64,000 bases of DNA, taken from the NCBI RefSeq assembly GCF_000300455.3, contig NZ_CP007215.2, positions 3,844,001 through 3,908,000 of the forward strand, written 5' to 3'. Below, in pieces: positions 10,297 to 17,807 of this stretch. This DNA is from Kosakonia sacchari SP1 (GTDB lineage: Bacteria; Pseudomonadota; Gammaproteobacteria; Enterobacterales; Enterobacteriaceae). The translations under genes and the position numbers were made by a program. The notes under the pieces are model-generated. The model did no database searches and was not told where the DNA came from. It saw only the letters and a list, made by a program, of their open reading frames with translations. Positions within the stretch are counted from its first letter, which is position 1, and each line of letters starts with the position of its first letter.

Positions 10297-11811
10297 TTAG
10301 TTGGCGAGCGACAGGCCCGCCAGACGCACAATGCCGTCCGGGTAAGGTTTAAAGCCCTGCACTTTTTTGTTCAGCCCAAACAGGCGCGGTTCAAAGTAGA
10401 GGTAGGCAATCGGCATATCCGTTTGCAACTGCTTCACGACCTTTTCATACAACGCCTGACGGGTTGCCGGATCGTTGTGCAAACGCGCCTGCGTCAGCCA
10501 CTCATCGACCTGCGGGTTGCTGTAGCGACCATCGTTGAGCGTCCCTTTGCTATTAATGAAACCAAAGATGCTGCCATCGGGATCGGGGCGACCAGACCAA
10601 CCGGAGTAGCTAAGCTGAAAATCGCCGCTCTGCTGCCTGTCGAGCAGCGTGGCGAACTCGGTCATTTGCAGATTGACATTGAAACCGGCTTCGGCGGTCA
10701 TCGCCTGCAACACCTGTCCCACTTGCTGTGACGTCGGGTTGTTCGGCACCAGCAGTGAGACGGTGATCGGCGTCTTCACCCCTGCCGCTTGCAGCAGCGC
10801 TTTGGCTTTTTCCACATCGCGCGGCGCAACAGGCAGTTTGACGTGATAGGGGCTGACCGGTGAGAACGCCTGGTTCGCCGGGGCGTATAACCCTTCGAAT
10901 ACCACCTGGTTGAGCGCCTCGCGATCAATCGCCAGCGAGAACGCCTCGCGCACGCGCGCATCTTTGAACGGATCGTTGGCCGGGACGTTGCCGTTATTGA
11001 TATTAAACGTGATGCCCTGATACCCAAGCCCCGTCACTTTCGCCAGTTGCAGTTTGCTGTCGGCCTCTACGGTTTTCACATCGCTGGCAGCAATCCCTTC
11101 GGTCAGATCGAGATCGCCTGCACGCAGGTTCGCCAGTCGCACGGAGGCATCCGGGATTGGCAGGTAGATCACTTTGTCGAAGTGGTACGCACCTTTGTTC
11201 CAGTAGTTGTCAAAACGCGACAACACAATGCGGTCTTGCGAGACGCGGCTGTCGAATTTATACGGGCCGGAACACACCGGATGCGCAGCGAAGTCCGGCT
11301 TTTTCGCCGCCTCCGGCGCCAGCATCGCGCCAGCGCGATCGGTTAACTGCATCAGCAACGCTGAGTCCGGCGTTTTCAAATGCAGCTTAATTTGCATCGG
11401 CCCGCTGACCTCCACGGACTCAATAGAGGAGATTTCACTTTTTCGCAGCGAACCGGGCAGCGTCAGCGCGCGATCGAGGCTGAATTTCGCCGCTGAGGCG
11501 TCAAATTTCTCGCCATCGTGGAAGGTCACACCCTCACGCAGATCCATGGTCAAGGTTTTGCCATCGTCGCTCCACGACCAGGCCTTCGCCAGCCCGGGCA
11601 CCACTTTCAGGTTTTCATCCACGTCCACCAGCCGGTCGCACAGAGAAGCGAAGACAAAGCGGCCATAGTAAGTACGCGCCAGGTGCGGATCGAGCATATC
11701 CGGATCCGCGCCAAGACCCACGCGCAGCACACTTTCAGCCTGGGCAGGCAGCGCCGCGCCCAGCAACATGGCACTTCCCAGAACGGTCAAAAGCGAATTT
11801 CGCATCATCAT
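10297..11811 (-). CDS. Extracellular solute-binding protein, family 5
   Basis: Periplasmic substrate-binding protein of 504 residues for the adjacent ABC transporter. The signal peptide spans residues 1-25 (LPAQA then cleavage before ESVLRVG). The family 5 signature follows, with DPHLARTYYGRFVFASLCDRL and ACSGPYKF-type segments. By overall look it is closest to the GsiB/DppA group (glutathione, di- and oligopeptides). I chose the first of three consecutive ATGs, six bases after AAGGAA. It lies between the ATPase genes and the permease genes. Confidence 0.91.
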   Translation of the reverse strand: MMMRNSLLTVLGSAMLLGAALPAQAESVLRVGLGADPDMLDPHLARTYYGRFVFASLCDRLVDVDENLKVVPGLAKAWSWSDDGKTLTMDLREGVTFHDGEKFDASAAKFSLDRALTLPGSLRKSEISSIESVEVSGPMQIKLHLKTPDSALLMQLTDRAGAMLAPEAAKKPDFAAHPVCSGPYKFDSRVSQDRIVLSRFDNYWNKGAYHFDKVIYLPIPDASVRLANLRAGDLDLTEGIAASDVKTVEADSKLQLAKVTGLGYQGITFNINNGNVPANDPFKDARVREAFSLAIDREALNQVVFEGLYAPANQAFSPVSPYHVKLPVAPRDVEKAKALLQAAGVKTPITVSLLVPNNPTSQQVGQVLQAMTAEAGFNVNLQMTEFATLLDRQQSGDFQLSYSGWSGRPDPDGSIFGFINSKGTLNDGRYSNPQVDEWLTQARLHNDPATRQALYEKVVKQLQTDMPIAYLYFEPRLFGLNKKVQGFKPYPDGIVRLAGLSLAN

Positions 11812-11822
11812 TATTGTTTCCT

Positions 11823-12890
11823 TTAAGGGGAGGAGTGAGAGGCCGCGTGTTCAAACAGCGCGCGACGGCGCAAGAACGCGGCTGAGGGGGGAGCAATCTG
11901 AATCACGCTGCGGTCGCGGTTAATCTCTTGCCAGCGATGGCACGATACCTGGCGACCGCCTTCGAGTACCTGTGTGATGGGCTCACGTTGCTGGCACTCA
12001 TCTGTCGAAAACGGGCAGCGGGTATGAAAACGGCAGCCCTGCGGCGGGCTTGCAGGATTGGGTAAATCGCCCTGCAACAGCGGTGTTTCGCGCACAATGC
12101 CGGGTTGCGGTTGCGGAGCAGACGCAATCAGCGCCTGGGTGTAAGGGTGCAGCGGCGCATCGAAGATCTCATCCACCGTTGCCATTTCCACGATTTGCCC
12201 AAGGTACATCACCGCCACGCGGTCGCTCATATGGCGGATCACCGCCAGCCCGTGCGCGACGATGATCATGGTTAAACCAAGCTGCTGTTTCAGCGTCTCC
12301 AGCAGGTTGACCACCTGCGCTTGCACCGACACATCCAGCGCGGAAACCGGTTCATCGCCAAGCAGCAATTTCGGCCCGGAAGCCAGCGCGCGGGCAATGC
12401 CAATACGCTGGCGCTGGCCGCCGGAAAACTCATGCGGATAGCGTCGCGCCCAGGCCGCAGGCAGGCCGACAGTACCGAGCAGTTCCGCCACTCGCGCCTG
12501 ACGTTCTCCTTTCCCCATTTTCTGGTGCAACCACAGCGGCTCACCAACAATCTGCTCTACCGTCATACGCGGGTTGAGCGAGGCAAACGGATCCTGAAAG
12601 ATAATTTGCAGCTCGCGCCGAAGCTGGTTTAATCGCGCACCGCTGGCATGGGTGATCTCCTCTCCCTGGTAGTAAACGCGCCCTTCGGACGCCGCCAGCA
12701 ACCGCAATAGCAGGCGACCCAGCGTCGATTTTCCTGAACCGGACTCACCCACAATCGCCAGCGTTTCGCCGGGGTAAACCGCCAGGGAAATACGATCCAC
12801 CGCAGTGACATACCGTTTTGGCGCGAACAAGCGGGTTGGCCCGGCAAAGCGTTTACTCAGGTCTTGAGCTTCAAGAATCGGCGTGCTCAT
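11823..12890 (-). CDS. Peptide-type ABC transporter ATPase (OppF/DppF-like)
   Basis: Cytoplasmic ATPase of 355 residues energising the transporter. Walker A is GESGSGKST, the signature is FSGGQRQRIGIARALA, and Walker B (LLLGDEPVSALD) follows. The C-terminal oligopeptide extension holds the cysteine cluster GCRFHTRCPFSTDEC, which in this class may bind an iron-sulfur cluster. It overlaps the upstream OppD-like gene by four bases (ATGA). Two separate ATPases are present, unlike the single fused GsiA of the E. coli glutathione importer. Confidence 0.93.
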   Translation of the reverse strand: MSTPILEAQDLSKRFAGPTRLFAPKRYVTAVDRISLAVYPGETLAIVGESGSGKSTLGRLLLRLLAASEGRVYYQGEEITHASGARLNQLRRELQIIFQDPFASLNPRMTVEQIVGEPLWLHQKMGKGERQARVAELLGTVGLPAAWARRYPHEFSGGQRQRIGIARALASGPKLLLGDEPVSALDVSVQAQVVNLLETLKQQLGLTMIIVAHGLAVIRHMSDRVAVMYLGQIVEMATVDEIFDAPLHPYTQALIASAPQPQPGIVRETPLLQGDLPNPASPPQGCRFHTRCPFSTDECQQREPITQVLEGGRQVSCHRWQEINRDRSVIQIAPPSAAFLRRRALFEHAASHSSP

Positions 12891-13900
12891 GCGGTTTCTC
12901 CCAGCGCGATATGCTGTTCAAGAGGGACACGAAAACAGGCGACCTGATGGCCGCGCCCCTGCGGTGTGAGTGGGGGTTTTTCCTGATGGCAGCGCGTCTG
13001 CGCAAACGGGCAACGGGTGGCAAAACGACAGCCTTGCGGCATCGCTTCCGGCAACGGCACTGCGCCGGGAATGGTCGACAGTTGCCCTTTGCGCGCCCCC
13101 AGCGAAGGGATAGATCCCATCAGGCCAATGGTGTACGGGTGCTGCGGATCGGCAAAAATCGCCTCCACACTGCCCTGCTCCACCACTTGTCCTGCATACA
13201 TCACCGCCACCTGCTGCGCCACTTCCGCCACCACACCGAGATCGTGGGTGATCATCAATACCGCCGTGCCGGTTTCGGCTTTCAGAGTGTTGAGCAGTGC
13301 GAGGATCTGCGCCTGAATCGTTACGTCCAGCGCGGTTGTCGGTTCGTCGGCAATTAACAGGCGTGGCTTGTTGATGAGTGCCATCGCGATCATCACCCGC
13401 TGGCGCATGCCGCCGGAAAGCTGGTGCGGATACGCTTTCAGACGCATCTCCGCGGCCGGGATCTGCACTTTTTCCAGGATGCGGAGCGCCGCCTCGCGCG
13501 CCGCGTTCGCCGACACGTTCTGGTGGCGTATCACCGCTTCGCTGAGCTGGTCGCCAAGCGTAAACGCCGGGTTGAGCGACGTCATCGGTTCCTGAAAAAT
13601 CATCGCCAGTTCGTTACCGCGCAGGTCGGCATATTCGCGCGGGGAGAGTTGGCGCAAGTTACGCCCGCGAAACTGCATCTCACCGCCAAGGATCTGCGCG
13701 CTGGCGGGCAGCAGCCCCATTAACGCCAGCGAGGTAATGCTTTTGCCGCAGCCGGATTCGCCAACCAGCGCCAGCGTTTCTCCACTTTTGACAGAGAGCG
13801 AAATCCTGTCGAGTACGCTCACCGGGCTGCCAGCAAACTGCACTTCCAGGTTATGCAGACGCAGCACCGGCGCAGTCTCTTTAAACGGGATCGTCGTCAT
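12887..13900 (-). CDS. Peptide-type ABC transporter ATPase (OppD/DppD-like)
   Basis: Second ATPase of the transporter, 337 residues. Walker A GESGCGKS, signature LSGGMRQRVMIAMALI and Walker B LLIADEPTTALD are all intact. The C-terminal region carries the cysteine motif GCRFATRCPFAQTRC. Four-base ATGA overlaps with both the upstream regulator gene and the downstream ATPase show one tightly coupled transcript. Confidence 0.93.
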   Translation of the reverse strand: MTTIPFKETAPVLRLHNLEVQFAGSPVSVLDRISLSVKSGETLALVGESGCGKSITSLALMGLLPASAQILGGEMQFRGRNLRQLSPREYADLRGNELAMIFQEPMTSLNPAFTLGDQLSEAVIRHQNVSANAAREAALRILEKVQIPAAEMRLKAYPHQLSGGMRQRVMIAMALINKPRLLIADEPTTALDVTIQAQILALLNTLKAETGTAVLMITHDLGVVAEVAQQVAVMYAGQVVEQGSVEAIFADPQHPYTIGLMGSIPSLGARKGQLSTIPGAVPLPEAMPQGCRFATRCPFAQTRCHQEKPPLTPQGRGHQVACFRVPLEQHIALGETA

Positions 13901-14613
13901 GGGGTATCGTCCTCAAGATGAATGGCCTGGATCAACGCATGTTGCAGGTCGAGCAAATGTTCGCGCATCGCCGTCGCCGCCTCATGCGGCTGGCGCTGGC
14001 GAATAGCGATCATGATGCGGTGGTGGTGATCGTTGTAGCGATCCACTTTCGCTGGCGTTCGCGCCAGTTCCCGCAGATGGTGCCAGGCAGGTTCGCGCCG
14101 CACCGCGTCAAGCGTGTCAAAAAGACCGAGCATCAGACGGTTTCCTGCCGCCTCGGCGATAGCCCGGTGAAACGCGCTGTCCCACAGCTCATTCAGATCC
14201 GGATCATCCGGGTTAACGTTGTCGATGCGTTCCAGCATGCGCTGCATCAGCGCCAGGTTTTCCGGGCTGGCGCGAAGCGCCGCCAGTCGCGCAAGACCGG
14301 GCTCAATTTGCAGACGGGCTTCCATCACTTCCAGCATATTGGTTTGTTGCACCAGTCCCTGTAGTGCAAGAGGTGCAACCGGTGCCGCAGGGCCAATAAA
14401 GGTGCCTTTGCCCTGTTTGCGCCAGATCCGCCCCTCCTCTTCCAGCACGTCCAGCGCGCGACGCACTTCGCGTCGCCCGACGCCTAAGTTTTCTGCCAGT
14501 TCACGTTCCGTGGGCAGAGGAGTCCCTGGTGTTGACTCATGCTGGTGAATTAGCCCACGAAGTTGTTCCAGCGCCGTACTGGAATTTGCCAGATAGCGTG
14601 ACGGTTTTTCCAT
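13897..14613 (-). CDS. GntR-family (FadR/FCD) regulator of the ABC-GGT operon
   Basis: Transcription factor of 238 residues. The N-terminal winged helix (about residues 10-80) has PLPTERELAENLGVGRREVRRAL, and the C-terminal FCD ligand-binding domain (about 95-225) includes DSAFHRAIAEAAGNRLM. It is the first gene of a seven-gene operon and overlaps the OppD-like gene by four bases, so it probably controls its own operon. A 9-5-9 palindrome at 14709-14731 and a repeated half-site at the start codon are the likely operators. The effector is unknown; a ligand related to the imported compound is an inference. Confidence 0.9.
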   Translation of the reverse strand: MEKPSRYLANSSTALEQLRGLIHQHESTPGTPLPTERELAENLGVGRREVRRALDVLEEEGRIWRKQGKGTFIGPAAPVAPLALQGLVQQTNMLEVMEARLQIEPGLARLAALRASPENLALMQRMLERIDNVNPDDPDLNELWDSAFHRAIAEAAGNRLMLGLFDTLDAVRREPAWHHLRELARTPAKVDRYNDHHHRIMIAIRQRQPHEAATAMREHLLDLQHALIQAIHLEDDTP

Positions 14614-14621
14614 ATTGGTTC
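14614..14621. promoter_or_regulatory. Extra half-site of the GntR operator at the gene start
   Basis: ATTGGTTC repeats one arm of the palindrome at 14709-14731 and lies immediately upstream of the regulator's start codon. It may be a second contact for autoregulation; a single half-site could be chance. Confidence 0.4.
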
Positions 14622-14708
14622 ATCCGCGTTTCGCGTTATCTTTTCATTTAATTACAGACAGTTATTGATCATCCCGTCTGTATGCCCCGTGATTTACTAA
14701 GCAATTCG

Positions 14709-14731
14709 CGAACCAATACGTCATTGGTTCG
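14709..14731. promoter_or_regulatory. Palindromic operator of the GntR-ABC-GGT operon
   Basis: CGAACCAAT-ACGTC-ATTGGTTCG is a perfect 9-bp inverted repeat with a 5-bp centre, about 95 bases upstream of the regulator gene. FadR-type GntR proteins bind this kind of short dyad, so it is the best candidate operator for the gene it precedes. A possible sigma-70 promoter (TTGCTT, 16 bases, TACAGA, minus strand) follows it. Confidence 0.65.
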
Positions 14732-14822
14732 ATAAATTTTTGTTAATACTTTGATTTATTAATGTTTATTTTTTTGCTAACGCAGAGGAGGTAGCAGGCA
14801 CCTGTGGATACAGGCGATGAAA

Positions 14823-14839
14823 TGCACAGTTAGCGTGCA
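14823..14839. promoter_or_regulatory. NtrC-like inverted repeat
   Basis: TGCACAGTTAGCGTGCA has the TGCAC-N7-GTGCA geometry of NtrC sites, missing only the preferred Y/R next to the arms. A second overlapping dyad (GTGCA-N5-TGCAC) follows at 14835-14849. It lies 210 bases upstream of the GntR gene. No good sigma-54 promoter was found downstream, so its role is uncertain. Confidence 0.4.
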
Positions 14840-14897
14840 AACCATGCACTAAAAGGGAAGAAAGGAACCAAAGAGGGAAGAACCTGAATGCGCCAGG

Positions 14898-14944
14898 GAC
14901 GTAGTGATGAGGAAGCAAAATAACCCGTTCTCAATCACTACGTC
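14898..14944. repeat. 11-bp inverted repeat in the gntR-hpxK intergenic region
   Basis: GACGTAGTGAT (14898-14908) and ATCACTACGTC (14934-14944) form a perfect stem around a 25-base loop, inside the 503-base space between the GntR gene and hpxK. There is no T-run on either side. It could be a regulatory hairpin for the minus-strand hpxJK transcript or a remnant of a lost element. The rest of this space (14945-15116) contains only weak open frames on both strands. Confidence 0.5.
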
Positions 14945-15116
14945 GAAGACAGAAACCAACACAACCTGCCGCGCCTGCAAACCCGGCCTGCTCTCAGCAT
15001 GGCGAATTCACTATTACAGCAGCCACGGTTCAGGTGTGCCCGAACAGAATGGCAGGTTGATATTTTTACCGTGATTCTCGATAACCGCACGCTGGCACGG
15101 TGGTAACAGCTTAACG

Positions 15117-16367
15117 CTACGCTGCGTGAATCAGCTTTCCTACCGCAAGGCTCAGGGCGCGCAGCGCCTGGGCGACATCGCTACAGGCCACGCTTTCTGC
15201 CGGGTGATGGCTGATGCCTTTATAACAACGCACAAACAACATGGCCGACGGCCAGCGTTCCGCAATGGCGATAGCGTCATGCCCTGCCCCGCTCGGCAGA
15301 GATAACACCTTCCCCTGCACGGTGTGAACCGCATCGGCCAGTTCTTCACGCAGTGGCATATCGCACGGCGTGGCGGCGATGGTGTAAAAAATGTCGTGGC
15401 GGAACTCAAGCCTGCGTTGCCGGGCGATGCGGTTGGCTTCCTCCAGCAAGTGGTTGAGCAACGCTTCGCGCTTATCATCCTGCGGGCTACGGATATCGAG
15501 CGTAAGCCCAACCGCGCCGGGGATCACATTCACCGCACCGGGTTCGCATTGCAATGTGCCAACGGTGGCGACCATCTCCGGGCCGGCATCTATCGTTGCC
15601 TGCTCGATAATCTGTATCCATTCGGCGGCAGCGGTCAGTGCATCACGGCGATGACGCATCGGCACCGTACCGGCGTGCCCGGCCTCACCGGTAAAACGGC
15701 AACTAAGCCGCCGCGCACCATTGATGGCAGTCACCACACCGAGCGCCAGATCCGCGTCTTCCAGCACCGGTCCCTGTTCAATATGTAGCTCCAGATAGGC
15801 GGAAAAATCCTCGACCGGGCGCTGCGCAGTAGCAATCTGCGCAGCATCCAGGCCGGCCTGTTCCAGCGCCTGCGCCACGCTGACGCCCTGCGCATCTTCA
15901 CAGGCCAGCCACGTTTGCGGCCAGCTACCGGTCAGCCCACGGCTGCCAAGCAGCGCGATGTTAAACCGCGTGCCCTCTTCATCAGCAAAACCGACAATCT
16001 CGATCGCCTGCCTGCCGCGCAGGTTGGCCCGGTTCAGGCCATCAACGACCTCAATCGCCGCCAGTACACCAAGCATACCGTCGTAACGCCCGGCATCGCG
16101 CACGGTATCAAGATGCGAACCGAGCAGCAGCGCCTGGCTTCCCGCTTCGATACCTTCGTAACGGCCAAAAATATTGCCGACCGCATCCTGCCAGGTGCGC
16201 ATCCCCGCCTGCTGCATCCACCCGGCAACCAGCGCATTTGCCTGCAAATGCTGGGGCGAGAGATAAACACGGGTGAGTTGGCCCGGCGTTTCGCTGATTT
16301 GCGCCAGCGCATCACAGCGCTGCATAACCCGGCTGGCGGCTTGCGCGGCATCGAAAGACGTCATCAT
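15117..16367 (-). CDS. hpxK: Allantoate amidohydrolase HpxK
   Basis: M20-family metallohydrolase of 416 residues that hydrolyses allantoate to ureidoglycine, CO2 and ammonia. Metal ligands are visible: His85 and Asp96 (GSHLDTV, then GRYDG), Glu130/131 (FADEEGTRF), His195 (ELHIEQGP) and a C-terminal His in GISHHPAES. The start at 16367 follows AAGGAG and overlaps the hpxJ stop (TAATG), so the two are translationally coupled. Identity with HpxK is from family resemblance plus pairing with hpxJ and hpxU as in Klebsiella. Other M20 amidases (hydantoinase/carbamoylase) are the alternative. Confidence 0.85.
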   Translation of the reverse strand: MMTSFDAAQAASRVMQRCDALAQISETPGQLTRVYLSPQHLQANALVAGWMQQAGMRTWQDAVGNIFGRYEGIEAGSQALLLGSHLDTVRDAGRYDGMLGVLAAIEVVDGLNRANLRGRQAIEIVGFADEEGTRFNIALLGSRGLTGSWPQTWLACEDAQGVSVAQALEQAGLDAAQIATAQRPVEDFSAYLELHIEQGPVLEDADLALGVVTAINGARRLSCRFTGEAGHAGTVPMRHRRDALTAAAEWIQIIEQATIDAGPEMVATVGTLQCEPGAVNVIPGAVGLTLDIRSPQDDKREALLNHLLEEANRIARQRRLEFRHDIFYTIAATPCDMPLREELADAVHTVQGKVLSLPSGAGHDAIAIAERWPSAMLFVRCYKGISHHPAESVACSDVAQALRALSLAVGKLIHAA

Positions 16368-17605
16368 TAACTGACTCCTTCGTAAATATCCCATGCCGCC
16401 TGCATACCCGCTCCCTGAACGGTGCGAAAACCCAACCGGTTCAACACCGCTTCCAGCGCGGTCAGCGTTTGCAGCACGCAATCTTTGCGCGCGTTATAGC
16501 CCATGGTGCCGATGCGCCAGATCTTGCCCTGCAGCGGGCCAAACGAGGTGCCAATTTCAATATGAAAATCTTCCAACAGACGTTTACGAACCTCTTCGCC
16601 ATGCACTTCCTGCGGGATGTGCACACCGAGAACATTGTTCATCTTGTGCCGGATATCGCCGAACACTTCCAGCCCCATGCCCTGGATGCCCGCCAGCAGC
16701 GCGCGCCCGTGCAGTTCGTGGCGCGCAATCAGCTTATCCATGCCCTCTTCAAGCATAATGCGCGCGCATTCGCGGGCGGCGAACAGCATGCTGGTCGCTT
16801 CCGTGTGGTGGTTCAGACGTTCCGGCCCCCAGTAATCCATCACCATGCCGAGGTCGAAATAGTTGGAGTAGATCATCTCCTCTGCACCATCCTGATGCGC
16901 CTCGGTGCGAATGCCTTGTTCTACGCATTTGCGCGCGCGTATAGCGGCTTCCATGCGCGGGCTGAGGGTAATGGGCGAACTACCGGACGGGCCGCCAAGA
17001 CACTTCTGCAACCCGGCGGAAACGGCATCTAAGCCCCATGCATCGCTTTCTAACGGGTTACCGCCGAGCGAGGCGGTGGCGTCGGTATAAAACAGCACAT
17101 CATGGCGGCGGCAAATTTCACCTAATTGATCCAGCGGTTGCAGCATGGTGGTCGAGGTATCGCCGTGTACCGTTAACAGCAGGCGCGGCTTGATGCGAAC
17201 GATGGCGTCTTCAATCTGACCCGGGCGAAACACCTCGCCCCACGGCACCTCAATGGTATGGACTTCAGCGCGGCAGCGGCGGGCAATTTCACACAGCAGA
17301 TGACCAAAACGGCCAAACACCGGCACCAGCACCTTATCACCCGGGCGAATGGCAGAAACGAGGATCGCCTCGATACCCGCGCGTGAGGTGCCATCCACCA
17401 GCATCGTCCAGCGGTTTTCAGTGCGAAATACCTCGCGGTAGAGCGCCATCACTTCGTTCATGTAGCCGGTCATCACCGGATCGTATTGCCCTACCAACTG
17501 GCTCGCCATCGCCCGCAAAACACGCGGGTCGGCGTTGATTGGCCCCGGCCCCATCAACAGGCGCGAAGGCGGATTAATTTGCGGGAACTGCTGGAAATCA
17601 AACAT
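16367..17605 (-). CDS. hpxJ: Ureidoglycine aminotransferase HpxJ
   Basis: Class V PLP aminotransferase of the AGXT type, 412 residues. Klebsiella HpxJ transfers the ureidoglycine amino group to glyoxylate or another keto acid, giving oxalurate. The PLP lysine is Lys201 (SAGLQKCLGG); the N-terminal LLMGPGPINADPRVL and the TDATASLGG segment are typical. The start at 17605 (MFDFQQF) follows AAAGGA; the longer open frame upstream contains the promoter. A perfect sigma-54 promoter precedes it and an NtrC site lies further up, so nitrogen limitation should induce hpxJK. Confidence 0.87.
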   Translation of the reverse strand: MFDFQQFPQINPPSRLLMGPGPINADPRVLRAMASQLVGQYDPVMTGYMNEVMALYREVFRTENRWTMLVDGTSRAGIEAILVSAIRPGDKVLVPVFGRFGHLLCEIARRCRAEVHTIEVPWGEVFRPGQIEDAIVRIKPRLLLTVHGDTSTTMLQPLDQLGEICRRHDVLFYTDATASLGGNPLESDAWGLDAVSAGLQKCLGGPSGSSPITLSPRMEAAIRARKCVEQGIRTEAHQDGAEEMIYSNYFDLGMVMDYWGPERLNHHTEATSMLFAARECARIMLEEGMDKLIARHELHGRALLAGIQGMGLEVFGDIRHKMNNVLGVHIPQEVHGEEVRKRLLEDFHIEIGTSFGPLQGKIWRIGTMGYNARKDCVLQTLTALEAVLNRLGFRTVQGAGMQAAWDIYEGVS

Positions 17606-17639
17606 GGGCGCGTCCTTTAGTCTGCGACAGCGTAAGAAA

Positions 17640-17646
17640 TGAAACA
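17640..17646. promoter_or_regulatory. Candidate HpxU half-site in the hpxJ leader
   Basis: TGAAACA, the same heptamer as one arm of the dyad between hpxU and hpxW, falls between the predicted hpxJ transcription start and start codon, where a repressor would block transcription. A single heptamer is weak evidence on its own. Confidence 0.4.
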
Positions 17647-17668
17647 AAAGATTCTTTGAATTAAATTC

Positions 17669-17684
17669 TGCAACTAATGTGCCA
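17669..17684 (-). promoter_or_regulatory. Sigma-54 promoter of hpxJK
   Basis: The minus strand reads TGGCAC-ATTAG-TTGCA, an exact match to the -24/-12 consensus TGGCAC-N5-TTGCA. The predicted start near 17659 gives a leader of about 55 bases before the hpxJ ATG. Confidence 0.88.
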
Positions 17685-17745
17685 CAGGCAAAAAAACGAC
17701 ACCAGCGCTGGCTAGCCGCTATTTGATGGCGAAAACCATAAGAAA

Positions 17746-17766
17746 ACGGGGCGTTTAACGCCCCGT
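17746..17766 (-). terminator. Terminator of hpxU
   Basis: ACGGGGCGTT / AACGCCCCGT stem with a very short loop, followed on the minus strand by TTTTCTT. It lies 40 bases past the hpxU stop and insulates the sigma-54 promoter of hpxJ from hpxU transcription. Confidence 0.82.
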
Positions 17767-17791
17767 CATAACACATCAGAATGGTGCATAA

Positions 17792-17806
17792 GCACCGTTA
17801 TAGTGC
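17792..17806. promoter_or_regulatory. NtrC enhancer site for hpxJK
   Basis: GCACCGTTATAGTGC matches the NtrC core GCACY-N5-RGTGC exactly. Its centre lies about 140 bases upstream of the predicted hpxJ transcription start, the usual enhancer distance. It sits immediately past the hpxU stop codon. Confidence 0.75.
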
Positions 17807-17807
17807 A

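Noticed and set aside
14999-15106. Possible 35-codon gene between the GntR gene and hpxK
   Set aside because: No ribosome-binding site, and the opposite strand is equally open; kept only as a low-interest observation.
17782-17795. Second NtrC-like dyad GGTGC-ATAA-GCACC
   Set aside because: The arms are in the opposite orientation to NtrC sites and the spacing is wrong; the adjacent GCACC-N5-AGTGC site is much better.
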